NCBI GenBank assembly: GCA_004194705.1
Contig: SADC01000932.1
Span: 1-64,000, forward strand
Direction of reading: 5' to 3'
DNA length: 64,000 nucleotides
Origin: Ditylenchus dipsaci
Lineage: Eukaryota > Nematoda > Chromadorea > Rhabditida > Anguinidae
This document shows positions 46,101 to 56,300 of the stretch, in pieces. Each line of letters opens with the position of its first letter. The stretch's first letter is position 1. The notes below the pieces were generated by a model that searched no databases, was not told the DNA's origin, and was given only the letters and a program-made list of their open reading frames with translations. A program made the position numbers and the translations under genes.

Positions 46101-47768
46101 TATCAGCAACGAAACACTTAAAATTACAAAAAAGTTATGCGATAACGAAAATTACAATTAACAATGCGTCAAAAAATTAAATTGATTGTGAGATTGAGTT
46201 TTGTTGATACTTGTCCAAAATTATTTGAATCAGCGAAAAAAATATAAAAAAAGGAATGATTCGAGTGGGAGTCGAACCTGCGACATGAAAAAGAGCGTTC
46301 GCAACGATCCCACTGCGCCATACTGACATGTTTATTACTGCCATTTATTGTTGGTATATTCCAGCTGATCAATTTTACAACTTTAAAAGTGGAATATCTC
46401 GGCCTAGACTGCTCCATAGGAAATTTTGATTGCAAGATGATAACAAGCTCAGTTAGGGCTATCTTTTGGTATAAGGTTTTTTGATAGCGCACGGGGTGGT
46501 CGTGCCTTTCCCGTGTTAGAATTAAAAAAACAAGCGGCTTTCTTATGAAATCGGGGTTGAGAAACACGGATAGGATATCTTTTTCATCCGAGAACTCTGC
46601 GCGGCGGCGAGATTCTATACTCACGCCGCCTTTTTGACTATAAGGAACTGAAACAAAAAAAACAGACATATTTTCCCCAAACGCCGCCATTTTTCCGTTT
46701 TGGCCTAATATTTATTGTGTATAAAGTTTGTACAAATGAGTTTTTAAAAATGAGCCAAGAATTTTACGTTTTTAATAACTAGAGCTGATGATTCGACCTC
46801 GGTCGGTATTTTCGGTACGGTACTCTTGATAAGAAAAATTTCGGTCGGTATTTTGGTACGGTATTGCCGAAAATCTCGGTATTTTCTTAAGTCGTGCAAT
46901 CGGAAAATTTCCGAAAGATTTTGAGGATAATTTTTTTGAAAAAATATTATTGCGTTGTAAATAATAAAAATCTGAAAAATTAGATTATCTTGTTATAAAA
47001 AATCGTGTTGTCAGGAATCCTAACTCAGGATACTGGAAAAGTCTTTTATATAACATAAACCATAATCCATAACTGTAGTCTAGAAAGGTACTAGAAATTT
47101 TACAGTTACTAAGATACTAGAAAATTTACAGTTATATACGAACAGTTATCGAAATCTCCCCAAATTTCGGTATCGGTTTCGGTATTTTTGAAATCGACCG
47201 GTCGGTATTTCGGTACGGTATTTTAGCCCGAAATCGGCTCGGTCGGTACGGTTTTCGGTACGGTACAGTCAAGTCTCGATATAAGATACACCCTCGGGAC
47301 TGGACCAGGTGTATATTATATCGAGGTGTACCTTGTATCGGGGTATCTTATATCGAGACTTGACTGTATACCGTATCGTCATCACCTCTAGAAATAACCA
47401 TAATAAAATTTAATTTTATGTGTGCTAAACTAAAAAGAGCCTGATTTTAAGAAAAATAAAAAACAAAAATTTACAATAAATACGTCTATTTTGAAGAACC
47501 CATCCCACAGTTTTGCCACAATTAAAGACTTCATCCTCCTGGAATGGAGTGGGACAAGAAAAGGCAACTTTTGTCGATTGCTTCAACTCAATAGCTTTTG
47601 TGGTTACTTTTTCTACAAATTTTATATTTTTCGCATAACCCTGTGGAATTTACCATCATTCCGATCTAAAACAGACTCATCTTTTAGTTGTTTGGATTTA
47701 GGGAGAAAATTATCCTGTCCAATTGTATACTTCAAGAACGACAGAAATAAAAGAAGTTTAGAAAACAT
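31138..47768 (-). CDS. Large secreted protein with four Cys-Cys-Cys modules, unrecognised family
   Basis: Sixteen exons (minus): 47768-47654 (signal peptide MFSKLLLFLSFLKYTIGQ), 47612-47500, 43297-43141, 43096-43035, 42996-42924, 42581-42491, 42446-42204, 41652-41567, 41521-41345, 36547-36226, 36175-36009, 35730-35402, 35339-35320 (weak), 32673-32251, 31490-31278, 31230-31138. Phases agree at every junction but 2/3, which needs one extra base; the total is then 895 codons. No transmembrane segment is evident, so it is probably secreted. Four modules end in YAMFCCCYWESASC, FSVLCCCGGELEE with DLCN later, GTYFCCCFVGYEWEDC and FTLVCCCIGDC. CCC followed by an acidic residue and Cys(-Asn) recalls the end of Ly6/uPAR and nematode activin-receptor-like domains. 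That is a resemblance only. The introns carry hairpin MITEs, a Tc5-like transposon and a plus-strand micro-exon cluster. Confidence 0.75.
32963..34167. mobile_element. Mariner-like hairpin MITE (1.2 kb, TA-flanked)
   Basis: The ends CAGTAGCGGAAAAAAAATTG and CAATTTTTTTTTGTCCGCTACTG are flanked by TA (32961-32962, 34168-34169). The CAGTNGCGGACAAAA start is typical of Tc1/mariner MITEs. The arms are about 540 bp and nearly identical, with a short loop near 33570. It lies in an intron of the minus-strand Cys-rich gene. Confidence 0.85.
34478..34658. mobile_element. TA-flanked MITE with CCGTATTTATTCTAATA ends, copy 1
   Basis: The ends CCGTATTTATTCTAATAGAA and TTCTATTAGAATAAATACGG are flanked by TA (34476-34477, 34659-34660). 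It has internal tandem CTTCTATTAGAGACTGG units near the right end. Other copies are at 55570 and 62509, and a decayed end is near 50040. Confidence 0.75.
36741..37070. repeat. Inverted repeat with AATTTTTTGTTTTTATGCAA arms
   Basis: The arms (36741-36880 and 36930-37070) mirror each other through GAGCATGTTACCCCG and ATAATGGTATAAAAATTTCT. No clear target duplication. It lies in the intron upstream of exon 10 of the Cys-rich gene. Confidence 0.6.
37237..37436. repeat. Inverted repeat with AAAGGACCATGGTTTTTGCG end
   Basis: The left end AAAGGACCATGGTTTTTGCG mirrors CGCAAAAACCATGGTGCTTT. The inner GCCAATT(C/T)AAA and GGGGGACA blocks are shared with the GGGCCATTGCC MITE family, so it is probably a divergent member. 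Confidence 0.55.
37712..39062. mobile_element. TTAA-flanked hairpin element 4 carrying a protein-coding patch in both arms
   Basis: The ends CACTTAAAAGGCTG and TTAAGTG are flanked by TTAA (37708-37711, 39063-39066). The arms are about 640 bp and nearly identical. Each arm encodes the same peptide (37823-38029 plus strand, mirrored at 38951-38745), including FAHLKPLSDAEFNELSNKY, followed by GGGTGAGT, a splice-donor-like site. No transposase motif is seen. The loop region has CGACGCATT repeats near 38390-38415. Confidence 0.8.
39551..40820 (+). CDS. Candidate nested gene of tiny Gly-Gly-Tyr-Pro exons
   Basis: Plus-strand micro-exons lie inside an intron (41345-36547) of the minus-strand gene: 39551-39573 (VGSYPLQ); about 40055-40100 (GSSGCPMDQLTQ, weak sites); 40433-40489, from TTTCAG to G|GTAGGT (HLGGYPLDQLVPTPDFGP); 40599-40639 (LGGYPPSQGIITQ); and 40759-40820, from TTTCAG to TGA at 40818-40820 (HPGGYPANPIPFPNDQGTE). 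Exons 40433-40489 and 40759-40820 are both phase 1 at their start and share GCCAT(T/C)(T/C)AGGTGGATATCCA. Their introns share the AAGTGGTCGACC inverted repeat. It looks like tandem duplication of an exon-intron unit giving a Gly/Tyr/Pro-rich peptide, as in structural or antimicrobial peptides. I see no start exon. It may be a decaying array. Confidence 0.4.
40090..40355. repeat. Inverted repeat between GGYP micro-exons
   Basis: CCAAGTGGTCGTCTACTTGG at the left mirrors CCAAGTGGACGACCACTTGG at the right, around GTTTTTGGGTTCTAAAAC and TTCTAAAGATAG arms. It belongs to the family at 14260-14940. Confidence 0.6.
44237..44289 (+). repeat. tRNA-like A and B boxes in left TIR
   Basis: A box TGGCGCAGTGGG (44237-44248) and B box GGTTCGACTCC (44279-44289). 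The B box fits the consensus GGTTCGANTCC exactly. The anticodon and T stems pair poorly, so it is a tRNA-derived Pol III promoter candidate rather than a tRNA. Confidence 0.5.
44420..45865 (-). CDS. Tc5-like DDD transposase, one stop codon
   Basis: The first part (45865-45329) ends in a CENP-B-like helix-turn-helix region: LHDCDIQAMTIVINRELQIP, then SLRWVQNFKSGSRIVSRHI. After an in-frame TAA (45329-45331) the same frame continues VADIRLLQVSPEKMANADQSG, then an intron (donor near 45266, acceptor TTTACAG near 45217) and FVKEMISGRSLAPTG. The C-terminal part (to TGA at about 44420) has LLIVDSW and IQPLDVLFFRIFKGFVRRI. The catalytic triad reads as D of ADQSG, D of VDSW and D of QPLD. A Cys/His tail (CCSYCDQYICFDHF) closes it. 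The start is uncertain: the N-terminus MGRLIFLLLYVALTLF is probably an artefact of an upstream intron. The single stop makes it barely inactive, or is a base error. Confidence 0.75.
46268..46320 (-). repeat. tRNA-like A and B boxes in right TIR
   Basis: Mirror of the left-TIR segment: A box TGGCGCAGTGGG at 46320-46309 and B box GGTTCGACTCC at 46278-46268, both intact. Conservation of both boxes in both TIRs reflects TIR homogenisation and gives no independent proof of function. Confidence 0.5.
46790..47390. mobile_element. hAT-like MITE of TCGGTCGGTATTTTCGG repeats
   Basis: The ends TAGAGCTGATGA and TCATCACCTCTA are flanked by TTAATAAC and GAAATAAC (6 of 8 identical). The interior is full of GGTCGGTATTTTCGGTACGG units at both sides. 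A short MITE is nested at 47266-47366. Confidence 0.55.
47266..47366. mobile_element. 101-bp pogo-like MITE, TA-flanked
   Basis: The ends CAGTCAAGTCTCGATATAAG and CTTATATCGAGACTTGACTG are exact mirrors flanked by TA (47264-47265, 47367-47368). They are of the same style as CAGTTAAACCTCGATTTAACG at 62911. Confidence 0.8.
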
Positions 47769-47989
47769 ATTTAAATTTATATTAGAAAATATTGATGTAA
47801 CAGCTAAAAATTTGTGCTAAATAAATTGTTTATTAATGTTTGCATTGATGATGATAATGTAGTGATTCATTGAGTGTAACTTTTTTTCAAATATTTAAAT
47901 ACAGTGTGATACAATAATTTTACCGATTATATTCTGACCATAACTTTTTTCCGTGATTGAATTTCAAAAATCTGTAAACCACAATAGAC

Positions 47990-48846
47990 TTTAAAGGGGG
48001 GGGACTTCCTATACGCATCGAATTTCCGAAAATCAATGGTTTTCGGGGGTTTTCTTTGACTCGTTTCACTGAAAATATCTGACTTTTTTCTACAAGTCAC
48101 AAGTTTCATACACCAAAATGTAGCCAAGACTCTAGGCTTTTATTTGAGCTATCGAACAGAGAAAAAGTTAGTATAAAGTTGGAGCTAGAATTCTAAAAAC
48201 ATCCAACGATGTCCAATTCCATGACATCATACACAGGACTATCTCAGAACTTTTTGGTAGTATCCTGGAACTGACATTGTTTCGTAATTTTAATTTATAT
48301 ACTCATTTGCAACCTTACACTCAAAATATAGCCCTGCTTCCTGGCGTCATTTTCATCATATGATTGTAAATGAGCATGTAGATTAAAATTTCAAAAAACG
48401 TCAGTGCCAGAATAATATTGAAACCCTGCCCCTCAATATTACTCTTTTGTTCCTTGGTCAAACCTTTGCTAGCTACCGTATTTTACTGAAGTGATTTAGG
48501 TGTGCAAAAGTTCTATCTGGTTCTCCATGAAATTCTGACTCTAGAAAGTCACTAAACGCGTTGATAAATAAATAAAATCGGTGGAGGCTCATGCTATGTA
48601 AAACTAAATACGCATCATTTAGGCTGGTTTCCATTAATTTCGACGGTCATTTGAATGAACTTCCAAAATTAGGGCATTTCGTGACGGCGAAACAATGCTG
48701 GAAATGATTGCTATCGATTTCTCGATAGTTTTTGGTCTTTGAAGTTAGTACACTTTCTGAGAAAAGACAAAAAAAGGTGTGCACTCAGCGGTGATTGAAC
48801 CTGTGTCCTTATAGGCGATGCGTATAGGAAGTTGTCTCCCCCCTTA
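47990..48846. mobile_element. Repeat element with GACTTCCTATACGCATCG inverted ends
   Basis: GGGGGGGGACTTCCTATACG at the left mirrors CGTATAGGAAGTTGTCTCCCCCC at the right; the flanks read TTTAAA and TTAAAT. The body is collinear with 3.2-3.85 kb. The right end, in reverse complement, carries CAGGTTCAATCACCG, a near-consensus B box, so the family may be tRNA-associated too. Confidence 0.6.
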
Positions 48847-50323
48847 AATAGAACTTTTTCGGTAGATATTTTTATTTTACAAACCGAAGTGGGCTAAAGT
48901 GCATTTTACGACCCCAGCCTACAATCGCCGGAAATCATGTTATTTCAACGTTTTAGTACACAAGACGTACTTAAAACATGTCTTTAGGATTAGGAAGACC
49001 ATTTCCGGAAAAAAAATATTTTTTGAAGATTTTGACTTTTTCTGTGGAGGGTACCTGGATGCCTTTTTGAACCCAAAAAACCTAACATTAGAAGATAGGA
49101 TTTGAACATAGTTTTGATAACTGGAACCTACCGCATAAAGAAACTCTGGTATGCATGCTTTTTCATGCATCCAGAGTCACTTTCGAGTGATTTGTGTCTA
49201 AGCTATGTGGGTGTGCGCATCTCAACCCCAAGCAACCAAGCCCCCTGCGCCCCGAAGGGGGCTTGAGAGTTAGAGACTTACTCACTTACCTTGGAGATGA
49301 ATTTGAGAATATTGTTGACAATAAATGCATAAAGAGACTTTTTTCCCAGTTTCAGTGAGAAAAATAAAGTTAAAAGTCAATAAATATGAGCACATAGGTG
49401 CCCTTCAAAGACCCTTCACCTTGGTCTCCCAAGACAAAAAAATTTTTGTTCAAAAATTTTTTTCCGGAAATGGTCTTCCCAATCTTAAAAACATGTTTTA
49501 AGTACGTTTTGTGTACTAAAACGTTGAAATAATATGATTTCCGGCGATTCTAGGCTGGGGTCGTAAAATACACTCCGGCCCCGAAGTGTAATTATATCAC
49601 TCGCTCTACTAAACTCCCTCTTCATCTCTGAAGGTTTATATATAGGGAAAAGTTAATAATATGCAGAGCTGTCGACTGTGTTTTTCATCTGCCACCCGCC
49701 ACCATTTCGAGCTTTCACCCGAAAACCTCGGTTTCGACCTAAAAATTCTATGGTTCTCGGGGCCGTTTTCCTTCTTCTTGGGTGAGGTAGATGGCGTCAA
49801 CATTGGTTCATTGGCTGTGGGCTTCCAACAAAGATCAAAACAGCAGGAGCGTTAGAGGTCGTAGGAGTTGAGAAAACGCAAAAAGACAGATGTGCGAAAT
49901 ATTCGCTCTGGGTGTAATTCTAATGAAAGAGCGTTTTTCACCCCCAAAATTTTTTAGACTTCTTGCTAAAATGCAATAAAACATGAATTACTCACTAATT
50001 TTTTGGCCTAGACCTCTGCTCTTAAAATAGAGACTTCTCTTCTATTAAAATAAATACGGTAGATCACCAAAGTCGAGGGATGAGGATTAATAAAATCATA
50101 TGGCATCTTGAAAATTGTAGCGTTCTGTTTTTTATTATTTTTAATTAGGTAAAAAAATCAAAAAAATATCTGTGTATCTTTTCGTAATCGAAAGGAAACA
50201 ATTGAAAAGCAGGCCACCTTTTGATATCACCATCACACAATTGCCAATATTTTGTTTACATGATGGATGGTGAAAGCACCTAAATCGACACTATATCTTT
50301 TCAGTCTGTTTTCCAAAACCAAT
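48847..50323. other. Intergenic region filled by repeat remnants
   Basis: About 48890-49560 is a copy of the palindromic-core family: GCATGCTTTTTCATGCATCC near 49152, the AAGCCCCCTGCGCCCCGAAGG core near 49240 and mirrored outer arms GATTTCCGGCGATT. About 49900-50060 carries a decayed end of the CCGTATTTATTCTAATA MITE. I see no gene. Confidence 0.5.
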
Positions 50324-53300
50324 TTATACAATAATATTTCTGTCTCCTTGGCTTAAGATGCTTGAAGACAATATGTTTGGACTCAAAATCACCATAGAAT
50401 CGTATGAAGGGGATCCTGCCGCAAATGACAAAATGCCTAAAATACAAGACTTTTGTAATGTAAAGGGGTTCTAAAAAATTCAATGCACTTTGAGGATTCA
50501 TAAAGTTTTTTTCTGAGGCGAATTTCTCAAATCTCGTTTGATGTATAATTTCAAAATAATACGATTTTCGACTGATCCTCTCGTGTTCCAGGTTATTGTC
50601 TATAAACCAATCAGACATGGTGATATTTTCACATCACATAGCAAATAAAATTGTCAAGTGAATCTGAATAGCTTTTTGTTTACAGATTTCGGAATTCTTC
50701 TCAAGAAAGTTAGGGCTCTTTAAAGTGCATGAAATTTCTTGGTACACCCTATATTTTATATTTCGCAACAAAAAAAAAATTCTTGGTACACCCTATATTT
50801 TTTAAACGAAAACAGCCTCACTTGGGCTTAATATGGACACTGTAAGGCTCGATGGTGACGCCACACTCAGTGAAAATATTCTTGGAGACAGAACTTGTGC
50901 TCCTAATGCACTTGGCGACAATATGAAGGCATTTAGGGCCAGAGGAGACAGCAAATTGAACCAAAAAGCAGAGGGTCTAGCTGAAACGACAAACTAGCAG
51001 TATTCAGAAAATGGAGAAACACTTAGTGGTAACTCACTCACCATGTCTACAGTCAGGGCTGCCGGCGTGAGAATGAAAGTTGTAAATGCAGAAGGAGACA
51101 AAGCAGTAGCTATAGCTGCTCTAGGACTTAGGATCACTGGCACAAAGGCTCCTGGACTTAGGCCATAAAACTGAAATTAGCAAAACTTATAGCTCCGTAG
51201 ACGTTTCCGCCCTTTTTGGACATTTTTTGAATACACACTTTTGTTAATTTTTCAGCTCGTAAGACATTTTTTAGTCCGCGCCTAAAGCTTTGCCTAAAAA
51301 CCCAAAAACATGACTAGAAAAATAAAAATTGAAAAGGCGCGAATATGTCCTATTAATATACAGAGTGTATAAAATTATTTAACAAACAAAAACAAACACT
51401 GAAAAAATCCGGCGATGCTATGGCTGAAGTAAAAGCAGTGGGTGAGATGAACACATGCCTAAATTCAAAAACTATAATAGCATTAGAAGTTATTATTGTA
51501 AAAAATGTAGGGGCCTCATGATTGCTCCATTATCCACCTAAATTCTGAAGACTGGTGTATAGGTAAATTTTACAGACAACTTGCCTGGTTGGTGAAAAGG
51601 TCGGGGTTGAGCATTTGCACGGACATCGCATTGTCAGTTTTCACAAATCTTTTTCTTCGCTTATTATCATCTGTAATACGCCAATATTTTACAATTAAAA
51701 TGAATAATGGCTTAACTGGGGTATTCGGAGTCTTTCCAAGACACCACAAATAAAAAAGCGTTATTTTTTTTTTTTTTTTAGCACTTTTAACGTATTAAAG
51801 GGCGAGTCCGGCCATTTTTTGAATTTTTTTTGACTAAAATTATACTTTTCGCCGCTAACTGAAGACCCCCAAAATATGGAATTTGAACATAATTTTGTTA
51901 ATTGGGTTTTAAACTCCAGGGGCCGTAGTAACAATCGTAGTAACAACTTCCGTGGCTAAAAGTGGAATATCTCGGAGTTCAGTCCACTTTTTGAATAGTA
52001 GTTTTTTGCAAACAAAAAAGACAAGTTTTATCTTCAGATTTTATCACAATAATCTAAATCGCTGATCGGTAACCAGAGCTAGCACTAAATGCAAAAAATA
52101 TCCTGCCTCTAAATATTGAAATTGAAAAATTATCCGTGGATAGACTAAGCTAACTTTTCAAATTCAATATTTAGAGGCACTTTTAGTAATATTTTAAGTT
52201 TGGTAAAGCCGAAAATACTTTTTAAACCACCAAAATGTTCCTTATAATCTAGGCTACAAACCAAGTGAAACATCATCACAATCAGCTCAAACCTGTACGA
52301 TAAATTTGATTTTTAGCCTCACAGGTCCAAAAAATATCCGCAGCTGCGGATATTTTTTTGCATTTAGTGCTAGCTCTGGTTACCGATCAACGATTCAGAT
52401 TATTGTAATAAAATCTGAAGATAAAACTTGTTTTTTTTGTTTGCAAAAAACTACTATTCAAAAAGTGGACTGAACTCCGAGATATTCCACTTTTAGCCAC
52501 GGAAGTTGTTACTACGATTGTTACTACGGCCCCAGAAATTATAATCAGCAGAGTTTTTAAAAGACAGAACTAAAAGGCAAATAGAAAACAGCAATCTTTT
52601 TATGTGAAAAAAATGGGTAGAGTTTGTGTGAGTTATAAAAAGAGTGATGGGAAAATTTTAATTTCTCGTATAACCTCTATTAACCCACCACCCTCTGAAA
52701 ATTCCACACTCACTATTTTTGACCAGGATTTTAAAAGTTAAGGGTATTTTTGATTCACAACTTCAAAATTTTCCAAGGGTTGAAAAATAATCATCACCCT
52801 GGTGGATTTATAGAGGTTATACGGTAAGCGAGGTAAGTGAGGTCAGAGGTGTCAACAACTAGCACTCACACAAAATTCCGGAAGGTCTCTCAATTTCGGA
52901 AAACGGAGCTAAAAAAATTCTGCAAACGAAACGTGAACTTTTCAAAATATCCCCCAAAAAGTTGTAAATTTGTACCCATATTTTTGAAAACGGAATACCG
53001 AACCAGAAAAGTCCGGAAAAGGGAACAGAATGTTATGGGACGCCCCCAATATAAGTATTTTCAAGTAAGGGAGAGGCTATTTTAGAACAAGGGTTGATCG
53101 AAATACGGTACCTAAAATAAAAAACGGGTATATCACTGATGTGATCACCATAATCAAAAATATCTATCAAAACACGAAAAGCATGCTCACCTTCCAGACG
53201 AGATATTTTCCAGATATCTTCTTCAATGATCTGCTCCATCTCTTGCTCACTTAAATTACCAAGCCCTACGACAATGTGGTGATTTTAATTATAACTTTTA

Positions 53301-56300
53301 TTGTTTATAATTATTACCAGCTTGGTTTATTCCAAACACTTGATTTGTCTGATGGTCAGTAAGCAGAACGTACCCCTGAGTGTCCAGTGTCTGCCTTTGA
53401 TCTGCACTCTGATTCTCTATCAATCGCTTGGATCTTTCTTCTAAATTTTCAAGTCTTTGGACAGCAGGATACATTTCTTGTTCAATTTCCGTCAGTTTGC
53501 CAGTTCCCAGTGTCTGGAGAAGTCTATTGAGCAGTCTGCCGGCACCTGACACTTCCAACAGCAACTCCAACCACGCCGACTTTTCTTTGGGTGGAATCAA
53601 GGAAAACTAAAGATTATAATGGTGATATAATTGTGCAGATTGCTGTGTCGAGTTTCGGAAGCAAATAGAACCAAAAAAATCCTTTTTTTGCAAGTTTATC
53701 GAATAAAATAGGGGGTGACCGACATATTTTTTCGAACCTACCCGGTTCTCAATAGTTTCGCGTTCAATCTAATATTGATGACTTTACAAGAAACCTTTAT
53801 AAATGTCTTTTTTGAAGACCTAATTAAGGTATATTTGAAGATTTGTGTAGAGCATTCGATAATGAATTGCTACCTCTTTTTCCAGATCACCTGAAAAACC
53901 AGGAAGACCTGTGTCTGACCTCTGTTTCAGAGCCCACTGTAGTTCCTGGAAAACCATGGTACTAGTTTTGAGGTGGTTTCGAGTTCACGCGGTCGGTTTT
54001 TTTACCCTTTTCGATTTTTTGTCGATTTCAATTGAGTTTCTGACGTTTGACATTTCAGACGTTTGACAATTTTTCCTTCAAATAAATAAACAGACTAACC
54101 AGGGAAGGCATAGGTAAAAAGCCCTGGTCGTGGAAACTAAGTAGGTTAGGAGAAAACATCAGATCTTTCCCATTTTTAAGTTTTTCTTTGGTGTTGTTGT
54201 GAGCACTCTCCGCTTGATCATATTCAGGCAGAATGGAGAATATTTTAGGGGAAAGTATGTGGACAGGCTGCCCTCCCGCTGTCCCTGCTGCTTCCATGTA
54301 GTTGTTAAACCTGCGTTGAGCTGCCTGGATTAGAGGATTGGGCTCAACCTCTTCCATTTGGAATTGAATGGATTTAGAGGAGGGTAGGATGTGCTCGACT
54401 TTGGCTAAATATCTTCAAACAAGGAACAGAGTTAGAACCCCCAAAAGAATGTTACCGAGAAGTACGTTCGCCTCTCCTTTTCATATATGCGGCACAGTGG
54501 TCAGCCAGTTGGTAGAACTTTTGAAGTTTTTTGAGATTGTAGGTGTGATTTCTTTTTGTTTCTTTACTGCCCATTTCTTTAGCTAAAAAAGACAAGAAAT
54601 AAATTGATTAAATACAATCCCTTCACGGTATAACGGCCAGGATTGGCTAAACGCCGAGTAGTAGAAAAAATGAGGCGGTAAATATGTCTGATAACCAGTC
54701 CTTTTTGCTTATATTTTGGGTACTTCTACAAACCGAGCAGAAACCAAAGCTGTGCAAGACTAAGACTTTACCACATTAGTTCTAACTAACCTTGCATTAG
54801 TGCTCTTTTAGTTCTTATCCTAGATACCGATCTTCTAATTTTTCTTTTCATAGACTCCAAGTTGTGAATATTCTTCCATCCAATTTGGGCTTGTGGCGAT
54901 GCCTGTTTTTTATATTGTGGTATGAATATTTGCGGAATAGCAAGAAGTTTTTGTTGATATTCTTAGGTATTAGTGGTTTGACGGTGGAATGGTTTAGTGT
55001 TTGGTGCTCATCTAGCATCATTAACTCTTCTTCCACTGACTCTTCACTAGATGACGACGATAACGAGGAAAATGTTGTTTGGTTGTATTTTGCAGCACCT
55101 TCGTATCCCGCTTGTTTATCAGTAGACGTAAATTTGTGAGACAGCCATTTCGACATCTCTTCACCAAATCTTTTTGGCTCTGTCCACAACTTATGGGCTA
55201 TAGAAGTGATCCAAGATTCATTATTGTTGATGACATCAGTGACTTTTTGGTTGTTATAGGTTGAGTCCCTGACATTAAACAAAGCAACCAGACATCTTGC
55301 CAAACCACTAGCTGTTCTAGCTTCTTGTTCACACTGCTTATACACCACTGATTCTGTAAATGAAGCCAGAGACCGCAGAATGGACTGAGCTTTTGCCTGA
55401 ACAATTTTAAAGCATTTAGAAAGGAATGTTCAAAAATGTTAGAGTCCCTTTGAAGAATCTAACCCAAAAGCAGGGTTTCGATTTTTCAGAGTCTTAAAAA
55501 CACACAGAAAAGCTGCTTTACTGAGCCGATCATAAATTAAGTAATTGAAGTAAGTATTAATTTAAAGTACCGTATTTATTCTAATTACCACCCAGTCTCT
55601 AATAAGCGCCTACCCGCCGAAGGGGGTTTGAAAATAAGCGCCCATGGGCGCTTATTAGAATAAATACGGTAAGTACCTAAGCTAACTAAACTAAAAACAG
55701 AGCCATTGTTAGAGAGTGAACAGGTCTCAAATTAGGGCTTTCATATCACGTTTTTAGAGAGCGTATATTGTATATGTGGTTGAATTACTCGTGGTGTAAT
55801 TTTTTTTTGACAACAACCAGGGTGGCTAACTTAGATCCTTTAAGATGGTCTGTATCTTTTTTTTAAATTTAATAAGATGCATTTTTCTGAAGATTACTCG
55901 GGTTTTATTGCAAAAAGGTGTTTTTTGCGGAAATGGAGCTTTTTGGCAATAAGATCATATTTTTTTCGACATTTTTGAGTGGGCTACTCTGATAACAATA
56001 TGTGGTTTTTGAATCTGTGTTGTTTTTTTGTCAGTATGTCAGTTAACCAACAATGGGAATAGAAAGAAAATAATCACGACAAACAGTAAAATAGAAATCT
56101 AGGTTTTAGATAAAAGTAGTAAAAATGTCAGAATCTGGTCATGTCAATACATGTACTACCTCCTTCATCAATCATAGCTTCTACAGCTGCTCTGTGTAGA
56201 AAATTAGAGGATTTAGTTTGTCGGCAGTAAAACATACTCCTGTTTGTCCACTTTCTCTCGTAAATTAGATAATGTGGTTAGTATACTCCTGTTTGTCCAC

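Larger units (their letters stand above)
44040..46515. mobile_element. Tc5-like DNA transposon with long TIRs and TTA target duplication
   Basis: The ends CACGGGAAAGGCACGACC and their exact mirror are flanked by TTA (44037-44039, 46516-46518). TNA duplications, CA-GGGAA-like ends and a CENP-B-type transposase are features of the nematode Tc4/Tc5 group. TIRs are about 350 bp (44040-44390, 46165-46515) and nearly identical, implying recent activity. Each TIR carries a tRNA-like segment. It lies in intron 2 of the Cys-rich gene, in the opposite-end orientation that leaves its transposase on the minus strand. Confidence 0.82.

Noticed and set aside
45750..46180. Plus-strand Ser-rich ORFs (ISISSSSSSASTSS)
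   Set aside because: They are the antisense of GAA/GAAGAAGAAG acidic codons upstream of the Tc5-like transposase and have no independent support.
47491..47820. Plus-strand 109-codon ORF
   Set aside because: The opposite strand encodes a clean signal peptide exon (47768-47654) and a phase-matched second exon of the Cys-rich gene.
54864..55264. Plus-strand ORFs opposite the MLT-10-like exon
   Set aside because: They are antisense shadows: the minus frame has splice sites, Ser-rich linker composition and family motifs.
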